Numbered from the stretch's first letter, positions 14,507 to 24,396 are shown. The stretch is DNA of 36,869 nucleotides from an uncultured Clostridia bacterium (GCA_947628395.1 CANQZP010000003.1:1-36869); one strand, 5' to 3'. A program made the numbers and translations. Notes: generated by a model not told the origin, from the letters alone.

Positions 14507-17272
14507 ATGAGTGAGGAGAAGTTTGATTATGGTAAGACTTTGAATTTACCAAAGACTGATTTTCAAATGCGTGCTGGGCTTCCAGAAAAAGAGCCTAAAA
14601 TTTTAAAGGATGTTTTTGAAAATGATTTGTATGAAAAAATGCTTAAGAAGAATGAGGGAAAGGAACCTTTTGTTTTGCATGATGGTCCTCCTTATGCTAA
14701 TGGAGAGATTCATATAGGTCATGCTTTGAATAAGGTTTTAAAGGATACTATTGTTAGATATAAAAATTTAAAAGGATATTATACTCCTTTTATTCCTGGA
14801 TATGATACTCATGGTATGCCTACTGAGAAAAAGGCTATTCAATTACTTGGATTAAATCGTGATGAGATTCCTGTTACTAAGTTTAGAGATACTTGTAAGA
14901 ATTTTACTATGGAGTATAAAGATAAACAAACAGAAGGCTTTAAGAGATTAGGAGTTTTAGCTGATTGGAAAAATCCTTATATTACTTATCAACCTCAAAT
15001 GGAGGCTAAACAGATTGGTGTTTTTGCTGATATGTATAAGAAGGGATATATTTATAAAGGTTTAAAACCTGTTTATTGGTGTACTGATTGTGAGACTGCT
15101 TTGGCTGAGGCTGAGATAGAATATAAAAATGTAAATTCTAATACAGCTTACGTAAAATTTCCAGTAAGAGATTCAAATGGGTTGTTTGATGAGAAAAATA
15201 CTTATTTTGTAATTTGGACAACTACTCCTTGGACTTTACCTGGAAATACTGGTATTACTATTGGAGCTGATTTCGATTATAGTTTCGTTAAAGTTGGAAA
15301 TGAAAAACTTATTATTGCTTCTAGTTTAGTAGATGAAGTTATGAAAGTTGCTGAGATAGAAGATTACAAAGTAGTAGATGAAATTAAAGGTGAGAAATTA
15401 AATGGAGTTATTTGCAGACATCCTTTCTTAGATAGAGATTCAATAGTAGTTTTAGGTAGTGATGATACTGTTAAGGTTGAGCTTGATACTGGTACAGGTG
15501 CTGTTCATACTGCACCAAGTTATGGTAAAGAAGATTATTTGTGTGGATTAAAAAATGGCTTAGATATTATTGTTTGTGTTGATGGAAAAGGTCATCAGAC
15601 TGAAGGCGCTGGTCCTTTTGCAGGAATGTTTTATGCTAAATCTGATAAAGAAATAATTAAATGGCTAGATGAACATGGATTACTTTTAGCAAAACAAGTT
15701 GTTAATCACTCTTATCCTCATTGTTGGAGATGTAAAAATCCAATTATCTTCAGGGCTACTAGTCAATGGTTCGCTTCAGTTGATGGCTTTAGAAAAGAGT
15801 CTTTAGATGCAATAAAAACTGTTAAATGGTATCCTTCTTGGGGAGAAGAAAGAATTACTAAAATGATAGAAGATAGAAATGATTGGTGTATTTCTCGTCA
15901 AAGAACTTGGGGGGTTCCTATTCCAGTATTTTATTGTGAAGAGTGCGAAAAAGAGTATGTTACAGATGAGAGTTTGAAAAAGGTTCAAGAAATTTTTAAA
16001 GAAAAAGGTTCTAATGCTTGGTTTGATATGCCTGTAGAGGAATTATTACCAGAGAATGCTAAGTGTGAGTGTGGTAGTACTCATTTTAAGAAAGAAACTG
16101 ATATTATGGATGTTTGGTTTGATTCTGGTTCTACTCATGAATCTGTATTAGCTGAAAGAGGTTTGCCTGAAGCTAATCTTTACTTAGAAGGAAGTGATCA
16201 ATATAGAGGATGGTTCCAATCTTCTTTACTAACTTCAGTTGCTACAAAAGGTAAAGCTCCTTATAAAGAGGTTGTAACTCATGGTTATACTATTGATGAT
16301 CAAGGTAGAAAAATGTCTAAGTCTATAGGTAATGTTATTGCACCTCAAGAGATTGTAAATGAGTCTGGTGCTGATGTTCTAAGATTATGGGTATTGTCTT
16401 CTGATTATAAATCAGATGTTAGTGTTTCTAAAGGAATAATTAAGCAGGTAACTGAGGTTTATCGTAAGATAAGAAATACTGCTAGATATATTTTAGGAAA
16501 TACTTATGATTTCCCTGTTAATATTCCTACTCCTTATGAAGAATTAGAGGAGATTGATAAATGGGCTTTAACTAGACTTAATAAACTTATAAGAGATTGT
16601 GATACTGCTTATAATACTTATGAATTCCATAATGCTTATCAAGCTATTAATCAATTTTGTGTTACTGATATGAGTAATTTTTATTTAGATATTATTAAAG
16701 ATAGATTATATACATCAAAACCAGATTCTAAAGAGAGAAGATCTGCTCAGACTGCTATGTATGAGATTTTGCTTGCTTTAGTGAAAATTTTAGCTCCAAT
16801 GACTTGTTTTACTGCTGAGGAAATCTGGGCTCAAATGCCTCATAGAAAGGGTGAAGAGGTTGAGAGCGTAATGCTTACATTTTATCCAGAGCCTAATGAA
16901 AAATATGATGATGATGCTTTAAGTAAAAAATGGGATAAGATAATTAAGCTTAAAGAAGAGGTTTCTAAGAGATTAGAAGAAGCTAGAATGGAAAAAGTTA
17001 TTGGTCATTCTTTAAATGCTAAGGTTACTTTATTTGCTGAGGGAGATTTATATAAAAAATTAAATGATGAAAAAGATTTACTTAAGACTGTTTTTATTGT
17101 TTCAGATGTGATTGTTGAAAATAATAAAAGAGAAGAAGATAGTGATATTGGTATTAAGGTTGAAATGGCTGATGGTGAGAAGTGTGAGAGATGCTGGATG
17201 TATTCGGATACTGTGGGAAAGGATAAGGAGCATCCTACTATTTGCAAAAGATGTAGGGAAAATTTGAAATAA
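14507..17272 (+). CDS. ileS: Isoleucyl-tRNA synthetase
   Basis: 921 residues, bacterial type. Class I motifs are HIGH in GEIHIGHAL (about residue 69) and KMSKS in GRKMSKSIGN (about 602). The editing domain lies between them (TTTPWTLPGNTGITIG, then TGTGAVHTAPSYG). Two zinc-binding cysteine pairs close the protein (CERCW, then ICKRC). It charges tRNA-Ile in the cytoplasm. Control is by the upstream isoleucine T-box. A strong AGGAGGT precedes ATG 14507. It reads in one frame and uses CGT for arginine but no in-frame CGG. Confidence 0.98.
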   Translation: MSEEKFDYGKTLNLPKTDFQMRAGLPEKEPKILKDVFENDLYEKMLKKNEGKEPFVLHDGPPYANGEIHIGHALNKVLKDTIVRYKNLKGYYTPFIPGYDTHGMPTEKKAIQLLGLNRDEIPVTKFRDTCKNFTMEYKDKQTEGFKRLGVLADWKNPYITYQPQMEAKQIGVFADMYKKGYIYKGLKPVYWCTDCETALAEAEIEYKNVNSNTAYVKFPVRDSNGLFDEKNTYFVIWTTTPWTLPGNTGITIGADFDYSFVKVGNEKLIIASSLVDEVMKVAEIEDYKVVDEIKGEKLNGVICRHPFLDRDSIVVLGSDDTVKVELDTGTGAVHTAPSYGKEDYLCGLKNGLDIIVCVDGKGHQTEGAGPFAGMFYAKSDKEIIKWLDEHGLLLAKQVVNHSYPHCWRCKNPIIFRATSQWFASVDGFRKESLDAIKTVKWYPSWGEERITKMIEDRNDWCISRQRTWGVPIPVFYCEECEKEYVTDESLKKVQEIFKEKGSNAWFDMPVEELLPENAKCECGSTHFKKETDIMDVWFDSGSTHESVLAERGLPEANLYLEGSDQYRGWFQSSLLTSVATKGKAPYKEVVTHGYTIDDQGRKMSKSIGNVIAPQEIVNESGADVLRLWVLSSDYKSDVSVSKGIIKQVTEVYRKIRNTARYILGNTYDFPVNIPTPYEELEEIDKWALTRLNKLIRDCDTAYNTYEFHNAYQAINQFCVTDMSNFYLDIIKDRLYTSKPDSKERRSAQTAMYEILLALVKILAPMTCFTAEEIWAQMPHRKGEEVESVMLTFYPEPNEKYDDDALSKKWDKIIKLKEEVSKRLEEARMEKVIGHSLNAKVTLFAEGDLYKKLNDEKDLLKTVFIVSDVIVENNKREEDSDIGIKVEMADGEKCERCWMYSDTVGKDKEHPTICKRCRENLK

Positions 17273-17284
17273 TTATATGTGCAT

Positions 17285-17340
17285 GAAAAGCAGTAAGTAA
17301 AAGCAGTAAATAATTGATTTTTCATAGCCTTGCTGTTGTA
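17285..17340. repeat. Degenerate single arm of the larger hairpin element
   Basis: AAAGCAGTAAATAATTGATT then TTTCATAGC matches the terminal arm of the elements at 28202 and 34893 (GTATAATAATTGATTTTT). No partner arm is seen, so this is probably a relic. Confidence 0.4.
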
Positions 17341-17349
17341 AATTGAGTT

Positions 17350-17426
17350 TTTCAGACAGAGGGGACGGAGTTTTTGTCTAAGAATTGAAAATTCTTAGAC
17401 AAATAACTCCGTCCCCATGTCTGAAA
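17350..17426. repeat. REP-like perfect hairpin (GGGGACGGAG family)
   Basis: Arms from TTTCAGACAGAGGGGACGGA onward and their mirror ending GACGGAG-complement CTCCGTCCCCATGTCTGAAA pair along almost the whole 77 bases, with AAGAATT-GAAA-ATTCTT at the tip. Such GGGGACGGAG...CTCCGTCCCC hairpins recur in Firmicutes genomes and are probably mobilised in trans. It may also stop ileS transcription. Confidence 0.75.
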
Positions 17427-17459
17427 GATGTAGGAAAAATTTGAAATATAATATCTTAA

Positions 17460-17564
17460 GGGCAGACACAAGGCCTGCCCCTACAACTCGACCTAGCGGT
17501 CTCGTTTGATTGTACACTCGGCTTCGAAAAAGCCAAATGTAGGGGCGAGGCTTGTCTCCGCCCT
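17460..17564. repeat. Composite element: two inverted palindromic repeats around a shared middle
   Basis: Left copy GGGCAGACACAAGGCCTGCC then CCTACA (17460-17485) and right copy TGTAGGGGCGAGGCTTGTCT then CCGCCC (17539-17564), facing each other. The middle (GACCTAGCGGTCTCGTTTGA) is found inverted in the element at 34893. The right copy plus TTTTT could end transcription. No gene lies between 17273 and 17692. Confidence 0.75.
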
Positions 17565-17624
17565 TTTTGATTTTAAATAAATTCATATTATATAAAGATG
17601 TTTTATTTTATTTTAAAATAATGT

Positions 17625-17653
17625 TTGCATTTATATTTTTTATGTGTTACAAT
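17625..17653 (+). promoter_or_regulatory. Promoter of secG
   Basis: TTGCAT 17625-17630, 17 bases, TACAAT 17648-17653, 40 bases before the ATG. Confidence 0.75.
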
Positions 17654-17692
17654 AGAGAACATGAATAAAGACAATATTTGGAGGAAATAATT

Positions 17693-17947
17693 ATGATGAA
17701 TGGAATAGAAAATGTATTATATGTTGTTTATGCTGTTATTTGTGTAATAATTATAATTTTAACATTGATTCAGAAAAGTGAAGATGGAGGAGCTTCAGGT
17801 GCTATAATGGGTTCTTCTAGTTCAAATTTTTATGAGAAAAATAAGGGTAGAACTAAAGAGGGAAAATTAAAGAGAATGACAATTATATTTGGAATTATTT
17901 TTGTTATTTTGACTGTAGTTCTTACTATTTTTAGTTTGAAAAAATAA
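17693..17947 (+). CDS. secG: Preprotein translocase subunit SecG
   Basis: 84 residues. Two membrane helices (VLYVVYAVICVIIIILTLIQ and MTIIFGIIFVILTVVLTIF) flank the conserved QKSEDGGASGAIMGS loop. SecG assists SecYE/SecA in protein export. An in-frame TTG at 17678 exists but overlaps the GGAGG ribosome site, so ATG 17693 is the better start. It is followed by a small hairpin and rnr, a common clostridial order (secG-rnr). Confidence 0.93.
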   Translation: MMNGIENVLYVVYAVICVIIIILTLIQKSEDGGASGAIMGSSSSNFYEKNKGRTKEGKLKRMTIIFGIIFVILTVVLTIFSLKK

Positions 17948-17964
17948 ATTATAATATACAAATT

Positions 17965-17995
17965 GGGGCAGATTTATTTTATCTGCCCTAATTTT
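17965..17995 (+). terminator. Hairpin between secG and rnr
   Basis: GGGGCAGAT and ATCTGCCC form an 8-bp stem followed by TAATTTTA. It is a partial terminator or mRNA-processing stem. rnr begins 24 bases later with no separate promoter seen. Confidence 0.55.
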
Positions 17996-18013
17996 ATATA
18001 GAAAAGAGTTGTT

Positions 18014-19948
18014 ATGGAAGATAAAAATAAAGAGAGTTTAATCGGCGCTTTTTCCGCAAATGAGAGAGGTTTCGGGTTTGTAAGACCTGAAGAGGAAGGT
18101 TTAGAGGATATTTATATTTCAAAGGATAATATAAATGGTGCTTTAAATGAAGATGTTGTAGAGGTAGAAATTATAAGTGGGAAAGAAGATAATAAAAGAG
18201 AAGAAGGAAAAATAGTTAGAATTGTAAGAAGGGGAAAACCTACTTTAGTTGGTACTTTTAAGAATAATAAGAATTTTGGTTTTGTTATTCCTGATGATAA
18301 AAAGTTTGGTACTGATATTTTTATTTCTAAGAAAAATTTTGGAAAGGCTAGAGATAATCATAAGGTTGTAGTAAAAATTCTTAAGTATCCTGAAAAAGGT
18401 AAAAAAGCTGAGGGCGAAATTATTGAAGTTATAGGAAATATTAATCAAGCTGGTGTTGATATGATGAGCTTGATTAAGGAATATGATTTGCCTTCAAGGT
18501 TTCCTGAGGATGTTATAGCAGAAGCTAAGAGTTTTGGTGATAAAATAGATTTATCTGATTTAAAAAATAGATATGATTTGAGAGATAAGAATATTTTTAC
18601 AATTGATGGAGAAGATGCTAAAGATTTAGATGATGCTATAATGGTAGAAAGAGCTAAAAATGGTCATTATTTATTAGATGTTCATATTGCTGATGTTAGC
18701 TATTATGTAAAAGATAGGAGTAAATTAGATAGAGAAGCTAGAATTAGAGGGACAAGTGTATATATGCTTGGAAGAGTAATTCCTATGATTCCAAGAGAAC
18801 TTTCAAATGGACTTTGTAGTTTAAATGCTGGTGAGGATAGATATACTCTTTCTGTTTTAATTGAAATAGATGAAAAAGGTAATGTTGTTGCCTCTGACTT
18901 ATATGACGCTGTAATTAGGGTTACTGAAAGAATGAATTATAATGATGTTCAAAAAATTCTAGATGGAAGTGATGAGAAGGTTTTAAAACGTTATGAGAAA
19001 TATATTGATGATTTTAAGTTAATGGCTGAAATTGCAACGCTTTTAAAAAATAAAAGAAAGGAAAAGGGATATTTAAATTTAGATTTACCTGAGAGTAAAA
19101 TTGAACTTGATCCTATTACAGGAAAGTGTATTAATGTTGGCAAATATGAACTTAAATTTTCTAATGAGATTATAGAGCAGTTTATGCTTACTGCAAATGA
19201 AGTAATTGCGGAAAGGTTTTATTGGCTCGAATTTCCTTTTATTTATCGTGTTCACGAGGCTCCTGATATTGAAAAGATAAATGAGCTTAATAGATTTTTA
19301 TATAATTTAGGTTATAAGATTCATGCTAATAAAGATAATATTCATCCTTCTAGTTTTTCTAAGGTTTTAGAAGAGGTTAAAGGAAAGCCAGAGGAGAAGG
19401 TTGTTTCCAATTTGATTTTAAGGACTTTGAAGGTTGCAAGATATGAAAGTGAAAATAAAGGACATTTTGGTATTGCTAGTAAATATTATTGTCATTTTAC
19501 TTCTCCTATAAGAAGGTATCCTGATTTATTTGTTCATAGAATTATTAAAGAATATTGGAAATCGTCAGAAAAGACTAAGGAAAGATTTAGAGAAAAGGCT
19601 GAAAAGTATGCTAGAGTTTCTTCTGAAAGAGAAAAGATTGCTGAAAAGGTTGAAAGAGAAGCTATTGATTTGAAAAAAGCAGAGTTTATGGAAGATAAAA
19701 TAGGCATGGAGTACGAAGGTATTGTTTCTTCTGTTACTCAATTTGGTATGTTTGTTGAGCTTGACAATACTGTAGAGGGATTAGTTCGTTTTGAAAATAT
19801 GGGTGATGAGTATTTTATTTATGATGAGCAGAATAAGAAGCTTATTGGAGAGAGAACTAATAGAACTTTTTGTATTGGTGATAAGGTGAAGGTTGTGGTG
19901 ATTGAGGCAAGTAAGGAGCTTAGGAAGGTTTCGTTTGCATTGGTATAA
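18014..19948 (+). CDS. rnr: Ribonuclease R
   Basis: 644 residues. Two N-terminal cold-shock-like domains (ANERGFGFVRPEEE, then FKNNKNFGFVIPDD) precede the RNB catalytic core with the metal-binding aspartates in TIDGEDAKDLDDAI. Later come HFTSPIRRYPDL and a C-terminal S1 domain (GIVSSVTQFGMFVELDN). This 3'-5' exonuclease degrades structured RNA and, with tmRNA, faulty messages. It is shorter than the E. coli enzyme and lacks a long basic tail, as in other Firmicutes. smpB, often its neighbour, is not present downstream. It reads in one frame. Confidence 0.95.
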   Translation: MEDKNKESLIGAFSANERGFGFVRPEEEGLEDIYISKDNINGALNEDVVEVEIISGKEDNKREEGKIVRIVRRGKPTLVGTFKNNKNFGFVIPDDKKFGTDIFISKKNFGKARDNHKVVVKILKYPEKGKKAEGEIIEVIGNINQAGVDMMSLIKEYDLPSRFPEDVIAEAKSFGDKIDLSDLKNRYDLRDKNIFTIDGEDAKDLDDAIMVERAKNGHYLLDVHIADVSYYVKDRSKLDREARIRGTSVYMLGRVIPMIPRELSNGLCSLNAGEDRYTLSVLIEIDEKGNVVASDLYDAVIRVTERMNYNDVQKILDGSDEKVLKRYEKYIDDFKLMAEIATLLKNKRKEKGYLNLDLPESKIELDPITGKCINVGKYELKFSNEIIEQFMLTANEVIAERFYWLEFPFIYRVHEAPDIEKINELNRFLYNLGYKIHANKDNIHPSSFSKVLEEVKGKPEEKVVSNLILRTLKVARYESENKGHFGIASKYYCHFTSPIRRYPDLFVHRIIKEYWKSSEKTKERFREKAEKYARVSSEREKIAEKVEREAIDLKKAEFMEDKIGMEYEGIVSSVTQFGMFVELDNTVEGLVRFENMGDEYFIYDEQNKKLIGERTNRTFCIGDKVKVVVIEASKELRKVSFALV

Positions 19949-19953
19949 AATTA

Positions 19954-20109
19954 ATATGGTGAAAGACAGGAAAAATGGGCGGAGACAAGCCCCGCCCCTA
20001 CAATGTTTATAGGAGATTTTTTGTATATTTATGATTATAATTTTAATTATATAGATTAGAATGTGGTGAAAGACAGGAAAAAGGGCGGAGACAAGCCCCG
20101 CCCCTACAA
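19954..20109 (-). repeat. Direct duplication of a 48-base unit carrying palindromic repeats
   Basis: ATGGTGAAAGACAGGAAAAA-type flank plus GGGCGGAGACAAGCCCCGCC then CCTACA occurs at 19954-20003 and again at 20061-20109 (cores 19977-20002 and 20083-20108). The shared 20-base left flank shows that the unit was copied together with neighbouring DNA. Confidence 0.75.
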
Positions 20110-20110
20110 A

Positions 20111-20296
20111 TTTGAAAATCACATAAAAATAAAGCTTTCGAATGTGATTGGAATGAGTGTATAGATTCTTAAAAAATTAAAATGAGGAAGCGATGGCTAG
20201 CGAAGCTAGAACAGCGAGAGGCTCGTTTTAATTTTTTTTAGAATCTATAACGAGTGTATTGAGCCGAGAAAGCCTTTATTTTTATGTATTTTCAAA
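20111..20296. repeat. 186-base nested palindrome (MITE-like)
   Basis: Outer arms TTTGAAAATCACATAAAAAT plus AAAGCTTTC (20111-20139) and their near-perfect complement (20268-20296) enclose inner arms GTATAGATTCTTAAAAAATT plus AAAATGAG (20159-20186) and their complement (20222-20251). The tip is GCGATGGCTAGCGAAGCTAG. It has the form of a non-coding miniature transposable element able to fold into one long hairpin. Nothing else is seen between rnr and the PBP gene except a possible -10 TATAAT at 20380-20385. Confidence 0.75.
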
Positions 20297-20424
20297 TACA
20301 ATAATATAAATTATATTAACTAATAATAAATATTATAATAAAAATATAAAAAAGACTTTATATTTATTTTTTTTTGTAATATAATAATACTACTAATTTT
20401 ATGTTAGTATATTAGGAGGAATTT

Positions 20425-22974
20425 ATGAACAAAAAAGGTAGAAGAAGTTCTAATACAAGTAAGACGAGAAGATATGGTACTGTTAGTGATGAGACTAGAT
20501 TGTATAAAACAGATAGTTTATCATCAAAAAATAATTCTACGGTTAAAAATAATAGCAAGAGTAAAGGTAAAAAAACTAAAAAGAATAAAAAGCAAAAGTC
20601 AAAGGCATGGCGTATTATAAAGAAAATTTTAATAGCTTTACTTATTTTAGGAATTTTAGCTGGTTTGATTGTTGCTGGAATAATCGCAGGTATATTTTTA
20701 GGATTATTTGGTGATGATTTTAAAATGACTAAAGATGATTTATTAATTTCTTTCTCAAATTCAGAGGTTTATGATGCTGATGGAAATTTGATTGCTACTT
20801 TAAGTGGAAATGAGAAAAGAAAAATTATTAGTATGTCTGAAATGCCAGAATATTTACCTAAAGCATATGTTGCTATAGAGGATGAAAGATTTTATTCTCA
20901 TTCTGGTGTTGATATAAAAAGAACAGGTGCAGCAACTATTACATATCTTTTCCATAGGGGTAATTCATCATTTGGTGGTAGTACAATAACTCAACAGTTA
21001 GTAAAAAATATTACTAAAGAAGATGAAGATTCTGCTATGAGAAAAGTAAAAGAAATGGCAAGAGCTATTCAAGTAGAAAAAGAAATTTCTAAGGATAATA
21101 TTTTAGAGCTTTATCTAAATGTAATATTTGTTGGTGGAAATAACATTAATGGTGTTGCTCTAGGATCAGAGTATTATTTCAATAAAAATGTAAAAGATTT
21201 AGATTTAGCTGAGTGTGCTTTCTTAGCTGGAATTAACCATTCACCAAATAAGTATAATCCTTTTGAAAATATGGATGATGCAAAGAAGAAAATGATAAAT
21301 GATAGAACAAAAACTGTTCTAGATAAAATGAGAGATTTAGGATATGCTTCAAAAGAAGATTATGATGCAGCTTATGCTAAATTAGATGGAGAAGGTTTAC
21401 CTTTTAGTCAAGGAAATTTGGGTTCTTCTACAATCTATTCTTATCATACAGAGGCTGCTATAAATGAAATTATTAATCAACTTATGGAAGAAAAAGATAT
21501 GAGTCGTGACATGGCTGAAACTACTGTTTATGGTGGAGGACTTAAAATATATACAACTCAAAAACCAAATGTACAATCAGCTATTGATGAAGAAATGAAA
21601 AAAGAAAAATATCAGAAAGCTTCTAAGAAAAATCCAGGTACACATTCTCAAGCAGCTATAGTAGTTATTGATCATACTACAGGAAAAGTTGTTGGAGTTG
21701 GTGGACAATTAGGTGAAAAGACTACGAATGGAGATTTAAATAGGGGTACTCAAACTAAAAGACAGGTAGGTTCTGCTATGAAACCTTTATCTGTAATTGC
21801 TCCAGCTGTTAATGAAGGAATTATTAGTCCTGCTTCTGTATATAAAGATGAAAAAACAACTTTTCCTGGAAACTATACTCCTGAAAACTATTATCATAGT
21901 TTCCATGGACCTCAAACTGTAAGAGAGGCAATAACTATATCTGGAAATATTATTCCTCTTAAGATTTTACAAGAGGTTGGAGTTGAAAAATCAATTGATT
22001 ATTTAAGGAAAATGGGAATTACTACTATAGATGATAATGAAGGTTTATCTATTGGTTTAGGTGGACTTCGTAATGGTGCTTCTGTATTGGAAATTGCAGG
22101 TGCTTATGCTACTATTGCAAATGATGGTACATATATTGAACCTACTTTCTATTCAGAAGTTAAGAATGCTTCTGATGAGGTTATTTTAACTCCTAACCAA
22201 GAAACCAGAGAGGTTTTAGATAAATCTAGTGCATATATTGTAAAAAGCATTGTTACTGCTCCAGTTGTAGGAGCTGGTGGTACAGCTACTTATTGTGCTA
22301 TACCTAATATGGATGTTGCAGCTAAAACTGGTACAACTGATGATAACTTTGATAGATGGCTTTGTGGATTTACACCATATTATACTGCTGCAACTTGGTT
22401 TGGATATGATCAAAATGAAAAAATTAATTATGATGGTTCACCAAGTAACCCTGCTGGAGGAATTTGGGATGGTGTAATGACTGCTATACATACTGGTTTA
22501 CCTGGAAAAAGATTTGATAAACCAGCTGATATTGTTCAAGCTACGGTATGTAAAGATTCTGGATTATTGCCTTCAGAAGGATGTACAAATTTAGTTACAG
22601 ATATATTTATTAGTTCGAGAGTTCCTACTAAACATTGTAGTACAAATTCTAGAAAATATCAGATTTGTGTAGATTCTGGATTACTTGCTATACCAGGTGT
22701 TTGCCCTAATGTTGAAGAAAAAAGTTTTGTAGACGAAGAGGATAAGATTCCAACTCAAATGTGTAATATTCATAAACAAGAAGAAACACCTACACCATCG
22801 GCTAGCCCAAGTTCTAAGCCACAAGTGACTCCAAGTAGTACTCCTCCAACGAGTAAGCCAACTTCTTCTCCAAGTCCATCACCATCTACACCACCTACTT
22901 CTGACCCTGCAACTAAACCATCTCCTTCACCAAGTGAACAGCCACCTAAAAATCCAGATACACCAGGAACGTAA
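20425..22974 (+). CDS. Class A penicillin-binding protein (PBP1A type)
   Basis: 849 residues. A Lys/Arg/Ser-rich cytoplasmic start and one membrane helix (about 68-95) precede the GT51 glycosyltransferase domain: catalytic EDERFYSHSG (about 152), GGSTITQQLVKN. The transpeptidase domain has S450-A-M-K, S506-G-N and K634-T-G-T. It polymerises and crosslinks peptidoglycan outside the membrane. The tail is a Pro/Ser/Thr-rich linker (SPSPSPSTPPTS) that may lie in the wall. It heads a tight cluster with cysS, a FemAB-like gene, DUF1189 and ftsH (gaps of 13-26 bases). AGGAGGA precedes ATG 20425. Confidence 0.95.
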   Translation: MNKKGRRSSNTSKTRRYGTVSDETRLYKTDSLSSKNNSTVKNNSKSKGKKTKKNKKQKSKAWRIIKKILIALLILGILAGLIVAGIIAGIFLGLFGDDFKMTKDDLLISFSNSEVYDADGNLIATLSGNEKRKIISMSEMPEYLPKAYVAIEDERFYSHSGVDIKRTGAATITYLFHRGNSSFGGSTITQQLVKNITKEDEDSAMRKVKEMARAIQVEKEISKDNILELYLNVIFVGGNNINGVALGSEYYFNKNVKDLDLAECAFLAGINHSPNKYNPFENMDDAKKKMINDRTKTVLDKMRDLGYASKEDYDAAYAKLDGEGLPFSQGNLGSSTIYSYHTEAAINEIINQLMEEKDMSRDMAETTVYGGGLKIYTTQKPNVQSAIDEEMKKEKYQKASKKNPGTHSQAAIVVIDHTTGKVVGVGGQLGEKTTNGDLNRGTQTKRQVGSAMKPLSVIAPAVNEGIISPASVYKDEKTTFPGNYTPENYYHSFHGPQTVREAITISGNIIPLKILQEVGVEKSIDYLRKMGITTIDDNEGLSIGLGGLRNGASVLEIAGAYATIANDGTYIEPTFYSEVKNASDEVILTPNQETREVLDKSSAYIVKSIVTAPVVGAGGTATYCAIPNMDVAAKTGTTDDNFDRWLCGFTPYYTAATWFGYDQNEKINYDGSPSNPAGGIWDGVMTAIHTGLPGKRFDKPADIVQATVCKDSGLLPSEGCTNLVTDIFISSRVPTKHCSTNSRKYQICVDSGLLAIPGVCPNVEEKSFVDEEDKIPTQMCNIHKQEETPTPSASPSSKPQVTPSSTPPTSKPTSSPSPSPSTPPTSDPATKPSPSPSEQPPKNPDTPGT

Positions 22975-23000
22975 ATTATAAATTTTTGAAAGGAATGTTT

Positions 23001-24380
23001 ATGGATATTTATTTATATAATACATTAACTAGGAAGAAAGAAAAATTTAATCCAATTGATGAAAAAGAGATTAGAATGTATTCTTGTGGACCAACTGTGT
23101 ATTATTTTGCACATATAGGTAATTTAAGAGCATATCTTTTTATGGATAATTTAAGAAGAGTTTTAAAATATAATGGATATAAATTAAAACATGCTATGAA
23201 TATAACTGATGTTGGACATTTGGAATCTGATGCAGATGAAGGCGAAGACAAAATGCTTAAAGCTGCTAAAAGAGAAAATAAGAATCCTTATGAAATAGCT
23301 GAATTTTATACTCAAAAGTTCATGGAAGATTTAGAAAAATTAAATATATCTAAACCAGAAATTATCTGTAAGGCAACAGAGCATATTAAAGATATGGAAG
23401 AGTATGTAAAGAAAATTATAGAAAATGGATATGCTTATGAGACTAAAGATACTATTTATTTTGATACTTCAAAGTTAGATAAATATGGCGTCTTATCTAA
23501 TATAAATGTAAATGAGCAAAAGGCAGGAGCCAGAGTTGAATTTGATAAAAATAAAAAAAATGTAACAGATTTTGCAATTTGGATTAAAGCTCCAGAAAAT
23601 CATATTATGAAATGGGATACTTTTTGGGGTAAATGTTATCCTGGTTGGCATTTGGAATGTTCTGCTATGGGAAGAAAATATTTAGGAGAATTATTTGATA
23701 TACATACTGGAGGAATTGACCATATTCCAATTCATCATGAAAATGAAATTGCTCAAAGTAAAGGATATTCAGGACATATTCCTGCTAATTATTGGATGCA
23801 TTGTGAATTCTTACTTATTGACGGTGGAAAAATGTCTAAGAGTTTAAATAATTTATATACTATATCTGATTTAGAAGAAAAGGGATATTCTGCTTTAGAT
23901 TTTCGTATGTTTAATTTTACATCTCATTATAGAAATAAAATTAATTTTACTTGGGACTCTCTAGAAGCTGCTAAAACGGCTAGAAGTCGCTTAAAAGAAG
24001 GAGTAAAAAAACATAAAGAAGGAAATGAAAATATAAGTGAAGATATTATAAGGAATTATGAAAATAAATTTTTAGAGGCTATTAATGATGATCTAAATAT
24101 GCCTCAAGCTATGAGTGTAGTTTGGGATATTGTAAGACAAAATAATAAATCTAAAAGATATTATGATTTATTGATAAAATTTGATAAAGTTTTAGGATTA
24201 GAGTTAGATAAAGAGGAAGAATTAGATATTCCTGAAGAAGTTAAAGAATTAATTAATAAAAGAAAAATTGCTAGAGATAATAAAAACTGGGAAGAGTCTG
24301 ATAAATTAAGAGATGAAATCTCAAATAATGGGTATATTGTAAAAGATACCAAAGATGGAATGGAGATTTTAAAGAAATAG
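23001..24380 (+). CDS. cysS: Cysteinyl-tRNA synthetase
   Basis: 459 residues. SCGPTVYYFAHIGNLRAYLF carries the first zinc cysteine and the HIGH-like HIGN. GWHLECSAMG and HHENEIAQS give the remaining zinc ligands. GGKMSKSLNN is the KMSKS loop. It charges tRNA-Cys. An in-frame TTG at 22986 would add five residues but overlaps the AAAGGA ribosome site, so ATG 23001 is chosen. It is the second gene of the PBP cluster, 26 bases after the PBP stop, with no own promoter seen. Confidence 0.96.
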   Translation: MDIYLYNTLTRKKEKFNPIDEKEIRMYSCGPTVYYFAHIGNLRAYLFMDNLRRVLKYNGYKLKHAMNITDVGHLESDADEGEDKMLKAAKRENKNPYEIAEFYTQKFMEDLEKLNISKPEIICKATEHIKDMEEYVKKIIENGYAYETKDTIYFDTSKLDKYGVLSNINVNEQKAGARVEFDKNKKNVTDFAIWIKAPENHIMKWDTFWGKCYPGWHLECSAMGRKYLGELFDIHTGGIDHIPIHHENEIAQSKGYSGHIPANYWMHCEFLLIDGGKMSKSLNNLYTISDLEEKGYSALDFRMFNFTSHYRNKINFTWDSLEAAKTARSRLKEGVKKHKEGNENISEDIIRNYENKFLEAINDDLNMPQAMSVVWDIVRQNNKSKRYYDLLIKFDKVLGLELDKEEELDIPEEVKELINKRKIARDNKNWEESDKLRDEISNNGYIVKDTKDGMEILKK

Positions 24381-24396
24381 CGATTGGAGGATATAG

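Noticed and set aside
17395..17586. Reverse-strand open frame between ileS and secG
   Set aside because: It consists of palindromic repeats and the REP-like hairpin.
17460..20108. The palindromic repeats as a CRISPR array
   Set aside because: They are dispersed singly or in inverted pairs, with no regular spacing or spacers, and no cas gene is present.
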